From assembly GCA_036378675.1 (NCBI GenBank), contig DASUWA010000046.1:52185-116184 (forward strand): a stretch of DNA of 64,000 nucleotides, read 5' to 3'. This DNA is from Acidimicrobiales bacterium (GTDB lineage: Bacteria > Actinomycetota > Acidimicrobiia > Acidimicrobiales > Palsa-688). Both the position numbers and the translations under genes were made by a program. The notes beneath the pieces were generated by a model. The model saw only the letters and a program-made list of their open reading frames with translations. It was not told where the DNA came from and ran no database searches. Shown piece by piece: positions 40,367 through 48,457 of this stretch. Position 1 is the stretch's first letter, and each line of letters opens with the position of its first letter.

Positions 40367-41506
40367 GTGCGAACTAGAGCCTGTGCCCTTCTGGGGATGG
40401 AGTTTCCCATATTCGCCTTCAGCCACTGCCGGGACGTGGTGGCTGCGGTAAGCAAGGCGGGCGGATTCGGGGTGCTGGGGGCCGTTGCATACTCGCCCGA
40501 GCATCTCAAGATCGCCCTCGATTGGATAGACGAGCACGTCGGGGACCGCCCCTACGGAGTCGACGTGATCGTACCGGCGAAGTACGTCGGTGACGACGCC
40601 GGTGGCCTCACCGCGAGCGAGGCCGTAGACCTGATTCCCGAGGAGCATCGTCGGTTCGTGGACGAGATCCTCGAGAAGTACCACGTCCCGGGCTTACCCG
40701 AGTCGGGTGGGGGAGGCGGCGACCGTCGGATGCCGTTCTCTCGCGAGAGCACCAAGGAGCTGCTCGAAGTCGTTTGGCGCCACCCCAAAGTGAAGTTCAT
40801 CGCCAACGCCCTCGGCCCTGCGCCCGACTATCTCGTCGAGGAGGCCCACGAACGTGGTCTGGTGGTCGGCGGTCTGGTAGGGAAGGTGGAGCACGCCAGG
40901 CGCCAGAAGGAGGCCGGCGTCGACATGATCATCGCCCAGGGGTACGAGGCTGGAGGCCACACCGGCGAGATCGCGACCATGGTTCTGGTCCCGCAGGTGG
41001 TGGACGCAGTGGCCCCGGTGCCGGTCCTGGCTGCCGGGGGGATTGCTGACGGGCGCCAGGTGGCCGCAGCGCTGGCTTTGGGCGCCGAGGGCGTCTGGTG
41101 CGGCTCGGTTTGGCTGACGACCGACGAGGCCGAGACTCATCCGGTGGTAAAGGAGAAATTCCTTCAAGCCACCTCCGCGGACACGATCCGTTCGCGCGCC
41201 AAGACTGGAAAACCGGCGCGTCAGCTGCGCTCGGCGTGGACGGACGAGTGGGAGGACCCGGCGAACCCGAAGCCGCTCCCCATGCCGCTCCAAGGCGCGC
41301 TCGTCGCCGAGGCGGAGCTGAGGATCGCTCGAAGCGCGGCGTCCAACGATGGCGCCCGTGAGCTGATCAACTATTTCATCGGGCAGGCGGTTGGCCAGAT
41401 GAATAAACCCAAGTCCGCCGGCCAAGTCGTCCTCGACATGGTCGAGGAGTACATAGATGCCGCTACGAGATTGGGCTCGACCCTGGACGAGACAAACTCG
41501 CTGTAG
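40367..41506 (+). CDS. Nitronate monooxygenase-like FMN enzyme
   Basis: 379 aa from GTG 40367, GGAAGGG about 10 bases upstream. FMN-dependent TIM barrel of the NMO/2-nitropropane dioxygenase family: MEFPIFAFSHCRDVVAAVSKAGGFGVLGA, VDMIIAQGYEAGGHTGE with the conserved His, VPVLAAGGIADGRQVAAALALGAEGVWCGSVWL (phosphate binding), and TKTGKPAR-like (AKTGKPARQL). In class I NMO the equivalent His is catalytic. A long insertion around residue 70-150 includes a Gly-rich GLPESGGGGGDRR loop. Natural substrates may be nitroalkanes or other activated carbon acids. Confidence 0.85.
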   Translation: MRTRACALLGMEFPIFAFSHCRDVVAAVSKAGGFGVLGAVAYSPEHLKIALDWIDEHVGDRPYGVDVIVPAKYVGDDAGGLTASEAVDLIPEEHRRFVDEILEKYHVPGLPESGGGGGDRRMPFSRESTKELLEVVWRHPKVKFIANALGPAPDYLVEEAHERGLVVGGLVGKVEHARRQKEAGVDMIIAQGYEAGGHTGEIATMVLVPQVVDAVAPVPVLAAGGIADGRQVAAALALGAEGVWCGSVWLTTDEAETHPVVKEKFLQATSADTIRSRAKTGKPARQLRSAWTDEWEDPANPKPLPMPLQGALVAEAELRIARSAASNDGARELINYFIGQAVGQMNKPKSAGQVVLDMVEEYIDAATRLGSTLDETNSL

Positions 41507-41511
41507 AGCAA

Positions 41512-42135
41512 GTGAACGTCAACCACTTCATCAGCTCGAATGGATACTGGGCGGTCTTCGTGCTGGTCGGACTGGAGAGCCTTGGGATACCTCTCCCGGG
41601 CGAAACCGCGTTGATCGTTGCAGGCACGTTCGCCGGGAAGTACCACCATCTGAACCCGTGGTTCATCTTCCTCGTCGCTTCAGCTGGAGCGGTGATCGGG
41701 GACAACATCGGATACTGGATCGGCGACAAGGGCGGCTTCCGGCTTCTCAAGCGTTACGGGCGCTACGTCCGCTTGGACGAGGCGAAGCTGAAGGTAGGGC
41801 GATACGTTTTCGACCGTCACGGAGCAAAGGTCGTGTTCTTCGGACGATTCGTGTCCGTACTTCGTACCTATGCCGCGTTCCTGGCTGGGACGAACCGTAT
41901 GCATTGGCGGCGGTTCGTCGTTTACAACGCCGCCGGAGGGATCATCTGGTCGGGGATATACACGTTTGCCTCGTATCTGGCGGGCAACTCCCTTCAGAAG
42001 GCCTCCGGCACGATCAATATCGTCCTCGGGGCCGTGGCCGCGGTCGTGATCATCGCGATCATCTTTGTCGTGAGGCGCCAGGCCCGCCGGCTGGAGGCCA
42101 AGGCCGAGGCGGCCTACCCCGGCCCTCTCGTCTGA
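41512..42135 (+). CDS. DedA family membrane protein
   Basis: 207 aa from GTG 41512, 5 bases after the upstream gene. Typical DedA/SNARE-associated (VTT) protein: LESLGIPLPGETALIVAGTFAG near the N-terminus, ASAGAVIGDNIGYWIGDKGG, the amphipathic FDRHGAKVVFFGRFVSVLRTYAAFLAGTNRM signature, and about five TM segments. DedA proteins are lipid scramblase/flippase-like and support envelope integrity; some move undecaprenyl phosphate. It lies 78 bases before the tmsA-like lipid gene, and a shared role in membrane lipid maintenance is possible but unproven. Confidence 0.93.
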   Translation: MNVNHFISSNGYWAVFVLVGLESLGIPLPGETALIVAGTFAGKYHHLNPWFIFLVASAGAVIGDNIGYWIGDKGGFRLLKRYGRYVRLDEAKLKVGRYVFDRHGAKVVFFGRFVSVLRTYAAFLAGTNRMHWRRFVVYNAAGGIIWSGIYTFASYLAGNSLQKASGTINIVLGAVAAVVIIAIIFVVRRQARRLEAKAEAAYPGPLV

Positions 42136-42201
42136 TAGCCCCGCCGGTCTGCCGGGTTGCCACACGGTCGCCCCAGTGATCGGGTCACCCGTTCGGCAGG
42201 G

Positions 42202-42207
42202 TAGGTT
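42202..42207 (+). promoter_or_regulatory. Leaderless-type -10 (TAGGTT) for the tmsA-like gene
   Basis: TANNNT hexamer 6 bases before the ATG at 42214, with no convincing ribosome site between. Confidence 0.5.
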
Positions 42208-42213
42208 TTTCGC

Positions 42214-43620
42214 ATGACACTGGCCGGTACCACGGGGTCTGCCCAACGCGCGTCAGCGAACCGGAACCAGTACCACCAGCGGGTGGAAGATCTTCGAACC
42301 GAATTCGAGGGCATACCGCAGGGCGAACCCGTGCGCCTCGCGAAGAAGACCTCCAACCTCTTCCGGCCTAGAGGCAACTCGTCCCGGCCAGGCCTCGACG
42401 TCGCCGCGTTCGACGGGGTCATCGACATCGACAGCGATTCGCTGACGGCGGATGTGCAGGGAATGACGACCTACGAACACCTGGTCGATGCCACCCTTGC
42501 TCACGGGTTGATGCCCCTGGTGGTCCCCGAGCTGAAGACGATCACCATCGGCGGGGCGATCACGGGTCTTGGTATCGAGAGCTCATCGTGGCGTAACGGG
42601 ATGCCGCACGAGTCGGTGCTCGAGATGGACATCCTCACAGGGGCCGGCGAAGTCGTGACGGCTACGCGAGACGGCGAGCACCGTGATCTGTTCTTCGGGT
42701 TCCCCAACTCGTACGGAACGCTCGGCTACGCGCTTCGCGCCCGGATCGAACTCGAACCCGTCCATCCCTATGTCCACCTGCGGCACGTGCGATTCGACGA
42801 CTTCGACCGACTGGTCGAAACGCTCGCCGACGTTTGCGCGGCTGGATCATTTGACGGCGAGGGCGTCGCTTTCATCGACGGATGCGTTTTTTCCAGGGAC
42901 GAGAGCTATCTGACACTGGGGAGTTGGGCCTCCGAAGCTCCGTCGGTTAGCGATTACAGCTATATGGGGATCTACTACCGGTCGATCCAGGAGCACACCG
43001 AGGACTGGTTGACCATTCGGAACTATCTGTGGCGCTGGGACACGGACTGGTTCTGGTGCTCGCGCGCCTTCGGGGTGCAGAAGCCATGGATCCGCCGCCT
43101 CGTCGGTCCCCGGTTCCTCCGCAGCGACGTGTACTGGAAGATCGTCGACTTCGAGGGACGCTACGGGCTGAAGGCCAGGATGGATCGAATGCTCGGCCGA
43201 CCGAAGCTGGAGAATGTGATCCAGGACGTCGAGGTCCCGGTCGGCCGTCTCGCGGAATTCGTCGCCGACTTCCAACGCGAGGTTCCGATCACTCCTTTCT
43301 GGCTTTGCCCGCTGCGCCTCCGCGATCGGTCGTCGGTCTGGGAGCTGTACAAACTCGATCCGGACGCGCTTTACGTCAACGTGGGTTTCTGGTCGAGCGT
43401 TCCACTATCCGCGGGAATGGACCAGTCCCACCACAACCGGTGGGTCGAGGAGGAAGTCGACCGCCTCGGGGGCAGGAAGTCGCTTTACTCGACTGCCTTC
43501 TACGACGAATCCCGTTTTTGGGAGCTGTACAACGGACCGGTCTACGACAAGCTGAAGGATCAGTACGACCCCTCAGGACGTCTGCTCGACCTGTATGACA
43601 AGTGTGTCCGCTCGAGGTAG
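42214..43620 (+). CDS. FAD-binding oxidoreductase, TmsA/BfaA-like (10-methyl fatty acid reductase)
   Basis: 468 aa from ATG 42214. FAD-binding-4 (PCMH-type) oxidoreductase: KKTSNLFRPR, VIDIDSDSLTADVQGMTTYEHLVDATLAHGLMP, the FAD loop KTITIGGAITGLGIESSSWRNGMPHESV, EMDILTGAGEVV, and PNSYGTLGYALRARIEL, as in the DHCR24-like group. In mycobacteria and other actinobacteria this protein is encoded beside a cyclopropane-synthase-like methyltransferase, and the pair makes 10-methylstearate (tuberculostearate): the oxidoreductase reduces the 10-methylene intermediate. Here the methyltransferase follows directly. Assignment rests on family plus pairing. Confidence 0.8.
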   Translation: MTLAGTTGSAQRASANRNQYHQRVEDLRTEFEGIPQGEPVRLAKKTSNLFRPRGNSSRPGLDVAAFDGVIDIDSDSLTADVQGMTTYEHLVDATLAHGLMPLVVPELKTITIGGAITGLGIESSSWRNGMPHESVLEMDILTGAGEVVTATRDGEHRDLFFGFPNSYGTLGYALRARIELEPVHPYVHLRHVRFDDFDRLVETLADVCAAGSFDGEGVAFIDGCVFSRDESYLTLGSWASEAPSVSDYSYMGIYYRSIQEHTEDWLTIRNYLWRWDTDWFWCSRAFGVQKPWIRRLVGPRFLRSDVYWKIVDFEGRYGLKARMDRMLGRPKLENVIQDVEVPVGRLAEFVADFQREVPITPFWLCPLRLRDRSSVWELYKLDPDALYVNVGFWSSVPLSAGMDQSHHNRWVEEEVDRLGGRKSLYSTAFYDESRFWELYNGPVYDKLKDQYDPSGRLLDLYDKCVRSR

Positions 43621-43651
43621 CGGGCCCACCGGACAGGACTGGAGGAAACCC

Positions 43652-44929
43652 ATGGCACCCCGCTCTCCCATAGCCCCGGTGCTGGCGTCGGTTGTAGGAG
43701 CAGGAAGCCCTATCGCAATCGAGGCGTACGACGGAAGCTCGGCAGGGCCGGCCAACGCAACCAGCCGCCTCGTGGTGAAGGACCCACGGGCCCTCAACTA
43801 CATCGCCACGGCACCCAGCGACTTGGGTCTCGCCCGCGCGTACGTGTCGGGATATCTCGATCTCGAGGGTGACATGTACTCGACTCTGCTCATGCTCTCC
43901 AGCGATCGGATCGGATCGCTGTCGTGGACGAAGAGGCTCGAGGTTCTTCGGAAGCTCGGACCGGAAATCGTTCGGCCGATTCCTCCACCGCCGCAGGAGG
44001 TTCGTCCGGGACCATGGTGGGGTCTCCGGCATTCTCTCAGCCGCGACTCCCGTGCGATCAGCCATCACTACGACGTGTCGAACAAGTTCTACAAATGGAT
44101 CCTGGGACCCTCGATGGCATACACGTGTGCCGTGTTTCCGCATGAGGGGGCGTCTCTCGAGGAGGCGCAGGAAGAGAAGGTCGACCTGGTGTGCCGCAAA
44201 CTGGACCTGCAACCTGGGCAGCGGCTACTCGACGTCGGCTGCGGATGGGGAACGATGGTGTTGCACGCCGCCAAGCACTACGGCGTGCGCGCACTGGGCG
44301 TGACGCTCTCTCGCCAGCAGGCCGAGTACGGGCAGAAGGCGGTCGCAGATCTTGGCCTCACCGACCTGGCCGAGATTCGTTATGCGGATTACAGGAGTGT
44401 CAGCGAAACCGGGTTTGACGCGGTCAGCAGCATCGGACTGACAGAGCACATCGGGGCCAAGAACCTCGCCGGCTATGTGAGTTTTCTTGCCGGTCGTCTC
44501 CGCCCCCACGGCCGGCTGCTCAACCATTGCATCACCAGGGCCGTCACGTACGAGCCTTCGAGGACTGGTGGATTCATCAATCGCTATGTCTTCCCGGACG
44601 GAGAGCTCGAGGCCGTGGGAACGATCATCGGGGCGATACAGGACAACGGTTTCGAGGTACGTCACGAAGAGAACTTCCGTGAGCACTACGCGCGGACGTG
44701 CGCGGCTTGGGGCGCCAACCTGGAGGCTCACTGGGACGAGGCGGTTCGCGAAGTCGGCGAGGGCCGCGCTCGCGTGTGGCGCCTTTACCTTGCAGGATCG
44801 CGCTTAGGCTTCGTGGAGCGTCGTATTGAACTCCACCAGGTACTCGCGGTGAAGACCGTCAACGGAGTTTCGGGCATGCCGCTGGAGCGGTTGGACTTCA
44901 GCGCCCCCGCGAATTTCAGTCGGTCTTGA
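43652..44929 (+). CDS. Fatty-acid methyltransferase, TmsB/BfaB-like (CFA synthase family)
   Basis: 425 aa from ATG 43652, chosen for the GGAGG 6 bases upstream; an ATG at 43595 inside the preceding gene is less likely. Cyclopropane-fatty-acid synthase fold: the N-terminal ALNYIATAPSDLGLARAYVSG, HYDVSNKFYKWILGPSMAYTCAVF, SAM motif LLDVGCGWGTMVLHAAKHYG, LSRQQAEYGQK, DAVSSIGLTEHIG, GFINRYVFPDGEL. Length matches mycobacterial UfaA1/BfaB. TmsB-type enzymes methylate the delta-9 double bond of phospholipid-bound oleate at C10. Its 3' end overlaps the convergent universal stress gene by 14 bases. Confidence 0.83.
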   Translation: MAPRSPIAPVLASVVGAGSPIAIEAYDGSSAGPANATSRLVVKDPRALNYIATAPSDLGLARAYVSGYLDLEGDMYSTLLMLSSDRIGSLSWTKRLEVLRKLGPEIVRPIPPPPQEVRPGPWWGLRHSLSRDSRAISHHYDVSNKFYKWILGPSMAYTCAVFPHEGASLEEAQEEKVDLVCRKLDLQPGQRLLDVGCGWGTMVLHAAKHYGVRALGVTLSRQQAEYGQKAVADLGLTDLAEIRYADYRSVSETGFDAVSSIGLTEHIGAKNLAGYVSFLAGRLRPHGRLLNHCITRAVTYEPSRTGGFINRYVFPDGELEAVGTIIGAIQDNGFEVRHEENFREHYARTCAAWGANLEAHWDEAVREVGEGRARVWRLYLAGSRLGFVERRIELHQVLAVKTVNGVSGMPLERLDFSAPANFSRS

Positions 44930-45350
44930 CGATCAGCACGGCGCACTGCGCGCCGTGCGCAACCGAGTTCGGGACCGAGCCGAGAAAACGGCGGGCACCG
45001 TGCATGCCTTTCGAACCGACGACGATCAAGTCGCCGCCTACCTGGTCGGCCACATCGAGAATCGCGTCGGCCGGGTGCCCGCCGACACTGTGCCGGCTGA
45101 TTTGGAGCCCTTCGCCCCAGGCCGTCGCCGCGTTCTCGGTCACCTGGTCGGCGGCTTCACGCGCGAAACCATCGGCCGCGGCCTCCACGAACGGCGCCCC
45201 CGACGCCGCCGCCATCCCGCCTGCTCCTGCTCTGAAGCCCGTGACGATGTGCAGAGGAGCTCCCCACTGGCGGGCCAGTTCGGCCGCTGTCTCCACCGCC
45301 CGGTCTGCGGTCCCCGAGCCGTCTGTTCCTACGACGACGCACTTGTACAT
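44916..45350 (-). CDS. Universal stress protein (UspA family)
   Basis: 144 aa from ATG 45350, with GGGAGGA upstream. Single Usp domain: MYKCVVVGTDGSGTADRAVETAAELA, and the ATP-binding signature GSKGMHGARRFLGSVPNSVAH (G-2x-G-9x-G-S/N type). It is therefore probably an ATP-binding Usp. It lies between the tmsB-like and desaturase genes; it shares a strand with the desaturase gene 126 bases upstream. Nothing in the sequence shows its regulation. Confidence 0.92.
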   Translation of the reverse strand: MYKCVVVGTDGSGTADRAVETAAELARQWGAPLHIVTGFRAGAGGMAAASGAPFVEAAADGFAREAADQVTENAATAWGEGLQISRHSVGGHPADAILDVADQVGGDLIVVGSKGMHGARRFLGSVPNSVAHGAQCAVLIVKTD

Positions 45351-45476
45351 GACCCGTCCTCCCTAGTTTCCGGCGGTCCAACGCAGAAACTAGAACTTCG
45401 CGCGCGTCGACGTATCGAAAAAGTGTCCGAACGTACACGGCGGGTGGGCTCGGCCCCACCCGCTCGGTGCTGCCGC

Positions 45477-46442
45477 CTAGGTCGCGGGCCCGGCGGCCAA
45501 CCGCCGGCGGGAGATCACCCCGGCGTCGGGCCACCGAACATCGCTGATCCAGCGGAGCTTCTCCATCACCTTGATGAGCAAAGCACTCGAATCGATCTGG
45601 AAGCGGTCGACTCCGTGACGTGCTGAAACCGGCTCAGCGTGGTGGAAGTTGTGCCACGACTCTCCGAACGAGAGGATTGCAAGCCACCAGACGTTCTGGC
45701 TTCGGTCGCGAGTCTTGAACGGACGCCGGCCCCGGATGTGGCACACCGAGTTGATGGCGAACGTCACGTGGTGCAGCAGGCTCACCCGGACGAGGCTCCC
45801 CCAGAAGAACGCGGTTACGGCTCCCTGCCACGACCACGACCAGAGACCACCTGCTAAAGGTGGGAGCAGAAGGGACACTGCGACCCACAAGGGAAACGTC
45901 CGGGAAACGGCGCGAATGTCGCGATCCGCCAGGAGTTCTCCGGCATAGTGCTGCTCCGGGGTCTTGTCCCAGTCGAACAGCCAGCCAACATGCGAATAGA
46001 AGAAGCCCTTGGTCAGCGCCCGCAGGCTCTCCCCATAGCGCCATGGTGAATGCGGGTCGCCTTCCTTGTCGGAGAAGCGGTGATGCTTGCGGTGGTCCGC
46101 AACCCACTGGATCACCGGGCCTTGTATCGCCATGCTTCCGGCGACCGCGAGAAAAACCCGAACCCAACGCTTCGCCTTGAAGCCTCGGTGGGTGAAGTGT
46201 CGATGGAAACCGATGGTCACCCCGTGGCCGGTGAGCCCGTACATCACGAATGCGATCAGGGCGTCACGCCAGGTGAGGCCCCATCCCCAGAACATCGGGA
46301 CTGCGGCGATCAACGCCAATAGCGGGAGAACGATGAACAGAAACAGGGTGATCTGCGAGCCCCACTGCTTCCGATCGAGCGGCTCGGTCTGCTCGGGTAC
46401 GGACGGGATGGGGCGGTCGAGGACAGCCTCGGTGATAGTCAA
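45477..46442 (-). CDS. Acyl-CoA/acyl-lipid delta-9 type desaturase
   Basis: 321 aa from TTG 46442, with GAGG 4 bases upstream. Membrane diiron desaturase: the three His boxes are present (HRHFTH, HRKHH, HNFHH), separated by two pairs of TM segments. The order and ADHRKHHRFSDKEGDPHSP segment match the stearoyl-CoA desaturase group (DesA3-like in actinobacteria). It would convert stearoyl to oleoyl chains, the substrate of the tmsB-like enzyme 0.5 kb away. A cluster of GCGAC inverted repeats lies 50-81 bases upstream of the start. Confidence 0.92.
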   Translation of the reverse strand: MTITEAVLDRPIPSVPEQTEPLDRKQWGSQITLFLFIVLPLLALIAAVPMFWGWGLTWRDALIAFVMYGLTGHGVTIGFHRHFTHRGFKAKRWVRVFLAVAGSMAIQGPVIQWVADHRKHHRFSDKEGDPHSPWRYGESLRALTKGFFYSHVGWLFDWDKTPEQHYAGELLADRDIRAVSRTFPLWVAVSLLLPPLAGGLWSWSWQGAVTAFFWGSLVRVSLLHHVTFAINSVCHIRGRRPFKTRDRSQNVWWLAILSFGESWHNFHHAEPVSARHGVDRFQIDSSALLIKVMEKLRWISDVRWPDAGVISRRRLAAGPAT

Positions 46443-46491
46443 TTGACCTCGTCTCTCGGCGTGAGGCCGCCTCTATAGGCCGGCGGTACAG

Positions 46492-46523
46492 GCGACCATA
46501 TTGTCGCGCACCGATGGCGACAA
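46492..46523. promoter_or_regulatory. Operator-like inverted repeats upstream of the desaturase gene
   Basis: GCGAC-N6-GTCGC (46492-46507) overlaps TTGTCGC-N9-GCGACAA (46501-46523), giving three alternating half-sites in 32 bases. A possible minus-strand -10 (TATAGA, 46473-46478) lies between it and the desaturase start. A TetR-type lipid regulator would fit, but none is encoded nearby. Confidence 0.5.
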
Positions 46524-46570
46524 CATTTCCGGGCAGTGACGGCGGCCACATGAGAGCCGGAATGCGCCGC

Positions 46571-46576
46571 TAGGTT
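46571..46576 (+). promoter_or_regulatory. Leaderless-type -10 (TAGGTT) for the 46585 gene
   Basis: TANNNT hexamer 8 bases before the GTG at 46585. Confidence 0.45.
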
Positions 46577-46584
46577 GACCGCCC

Positions 46585-47298
46585 GTGAACCGGCTGGAGA
46601 TCGGTCTGCTGGGGCTGTGCGTGGCTGTCATCGGGGCTGGGGTGGGCGGGGTTGCCACCCACACATCGACGGCACATCGGGCTGCCGCTACGACGACTGC
46701 GCCTTCGACGACGACGTCTTCGATCCCCCCCTCTAGTTCGACCACGGTGCCGGCGGGTCCAGGGTCGAGCTCACAGGCGCTTGCTGTGGGCATGCTGAGC
46801 CCGACTGATCTTGGTGGCTTCTATCGGGTGAACACCGGGTCCGCGCTATCGCTGGTCAGGTCTGCTCCGTGCCTCGCCGGTCTCGGCCCCTCTCCAGCCC
46901 AGAGCGGGAACGCTTTGATGGGCCTTGTGGGTCCGGATGCCGGAGGCCTGCCGTTCATCGCCGAAATCGTCGGTTCGTACCCTGGCGGTACCGCCGCAGG
47001 GGTGTACCAACAGGTCACCGCGGCACTCCGGTCGTGCCCAACCTTTTCGGCGATCATCGAAGGCGTCTCTGACCATGTGCCGTTGACGGAAGGGAACCTC
47101 CAGCAGTTGGGAGACGCCTCGAGCGAGTTCGAAGGGTCGTTCACTGCAGCGGGCCGTCCTGAGAGGCTGCAGGTTGGTGTCGCTCTGACCGGTCAGGACG
47201 TCATCTGTGTGGTCTGGGTGGCCGCGTCAGCGGGATACAACCCGATATACGGGGACTTGCCCTCCACGCTCAGCGCGGCGATCGGGAAGCTCGCCTGA
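46585..47298 (+). CDS. Exported/anchored protein of unknown function
   Basis: 237 aa from GTG 46585. An N-terminal TM anchor (LEIGLLGLCVAVIGAGVGGVA) is followed by a Thr/Ser/Pro-rich spacer of about 40 residues typical of actinobacterial surface proteins, then a globular domain of about 165 residues. The domain has three Cys (APCLAG, RSCPTF, VICVVW) and a pattern like lipoprotein sensor domains (YQQVTAALRSCPTF), resembling PknH-type extracellular sensors only weakly. I do not recognise a family. It is divergent from the desaturase gene and may share the operator-like region. Confidence 0.7.
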   Translation: MNRLEIGLLGLCVAVIGAGVGGVATHTSTAHRAAATTTAPSTTTSSIPPSSSTTVPAGPGSSSQALAVGMLSPTDLGGFYRVNTGSALSLVRSAPCLAGLGPSPAQSGNALMGLVGPDAGGLPFIAEIVGSYPGGTAAGVYQQVTAALRSCPTFSAIIEGVSDHVPLTEGNLQQLGDASSEFEGSFTAAGRPERLQVGVALTGQDVICVVWVAASAGYNPIYGDLPSTLSAAIGKLA

Positions 47299-47315
47299 AA
47301 GGTCCGCTGGCCGCG

Positions 47316-47321
47316 TATCGT
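47316..47321 (+). promoter_or_regulatory. Leaderless-type -10 (TATCGT) for the alkA-like gene
   Basis: TANNNT hexamer 7 bases before the GTG at 47329; it overlaps the alternative GTG at 47320, arguing for the later start. Confidence 0.45.
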
Positions 47322-47328
47322 GCGACCC

Positions 47329-47976
47329 GTGAGTCGAAAGCTGTCCTACGCGGCGGCGGCACAGGAACTTGCCGCGCGTGACCAGATCTTGGCAGAGCTC
47401 TTGGCGCGGGTCGGGCCGCCGAAGCTCCGCAAGCCCGTCGACAGTCACTTCGCCGCTTTGGCCCGCGCGATCGTCTACCAGCAGCTCGCCGGCGCCGCCG
47501 CCGCAGCGATCCATGGGCGGCTCGTCGCTGCGCTTGAAGGCGTTGTCGAGCCGGCGGCTCTCTTGCTCCTCAGCGACGAGCAGATGCGAGCGGCTGGCCT
47601 TTCCGCCAACAAGACCGCGTCGCTGAGGGATCTGGCGGGCAAAGTTCTGGACGGCACGGTCGTTCTGGACCCGCGGGGTCTAAGCCGCGAATCGGATGCC
47701 GAGATCGTGACCAGGCTTACGACCGTCCGGGGGATCGGCGAGTGGACCGCTCAGATGTTCCTGATGTTCCAGATGCGACGTCTCGACGTTTGGCCAACCG
47801 GTGACCTAGGCGTGCGTCGCGGCTACAGCCTCGCATGGCGCGTACCCATGCCGGCTCCAAAAGAGCTCGAGGTGCTAGGAAAGCCGTTCCAGCCGTACCG
47901 CTCGGTTGTTGCCTGGTACTGCTGGCGGGCGGTCGAGATCTACGCCAGCGCCGCCCAGAGCGCGCTCACCACCTGA
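47329..47976 (+). CDS. DNA-3-methyladenine glycosylase, AlkA-like (HhH-GPD)
   Basis: 215 aa from GTG 47329. Base-excision glycosylase with the helix-hairpin-helix and catalytic Asp: FAALARAIVYQQLAGAAAAAI, the hairpin LTTVRGIGEWTAQMFLMF, and VWPTGDLGVRRG containing the Asp (equivalent to AlkA Asp238). The C-terminal PYRSVVAWYCWR is also typical. It lacks the N-terminal AlkA_N domain and the Ada part, as many actinobacterial homologues do. It would remove alkylated purines from DNA. The flavodoxin-like gene follows 20 bases later. Confidence 0.9.
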   Translation: MSRKLSYAAAAQELAARDQILAELLARVGPPKLRKPVDSHFAALARAIVYQQLAGAAAAAIHGRLVAALEGVVEPAALLLLSDEQMRAAGLSANKTASLRDLAGKVLDGTVVLDPRGLSRESDAEIVTRLTTVRGIGEWTAQMFLMFQMRRLDVWPTGDLGVRRGYSLAWRVPMPAPKELEVLGKPFQPYRSVVAWYCWRAVEIYASAAQSALTT

Positions 47977-47996
47977 GACACGGAAAAAAGTATCCA

Positions 47997-48452
47997 GTGA
48001 AGCGGCTGCTCGTCGTTCACCACACTGTGTCTCCTGCGACCCACGCCGTTCATCTCGCCGTGATGGCAGGCGCGCAGGATCCCGCCCTCGAAGGTGTCGA
48101 GGTGATAGCCAGGCCGGCGCTCACCGCATCCGCACTCGAGGTGATCGAGGCCGACGGATACCTGTTGGGCAGTCCGGTCAACCTCGGTTACCTCGCCGGC
48201 GCTATGAAGCACTTCTTCGACCAGATCTACTACCCGTGCCTGGAAGCGACCCGCCGCCGCCCTTACGGGGCCTACCTCCATTCGAACAACGACGCAACGG
48301 GCGCGCTTCGAGCGCTCGACTCGATCACGTCCGGCCTGCAGTGGAGGCAAGCCCAGGCACCGCTCATCATCAAAGGCGAACCAAGTCCATCCGAGCTCGA
48401 CGCCGCCCGTGAGCTCGGCGCCGCCGTTGCGGCCGGCCTGGTGCTCGACTGA
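47997..48452 (+). CDS. Flavodoxin-like NAD(P)H-dependent oxidoreductase
   Basis: 151 aa from GTG 47997, GGAAAAAAG upstream. Flavodoxin-like fold of the FMN reductase/WrbA type: KRLLVVHHTVSPATHAVHLAVM (phosphate loop), EADGYLLGSPVNLGYLAGAMKHFFDQIYY, which is the flavin-isoalloxazine loop, and a C-terminal helix ARELGAAVAAGLVLD. It is shorter than WrbA. It probably uses FMN to reduce quinones or other electrophiles; the partner is unknown. It lies on the same strand just after the glycosylase gene, so both may be one unit. Confidence 0.8.
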   Translation: MKRLLVVHHTVSPATHAVHLAVMAGAQDPALEGVEVIARPALTASALEVIEADGYLLGSPVNLGYLAGAMKHFFDQIYYPCLEATRRRPYGAYLHSNNDATGALRALDSITSGLQWRQAQAPLIIKGEPSPSELDAARELGAAVAAGLVLD

Positions 48453-48457
48453 GCCGG

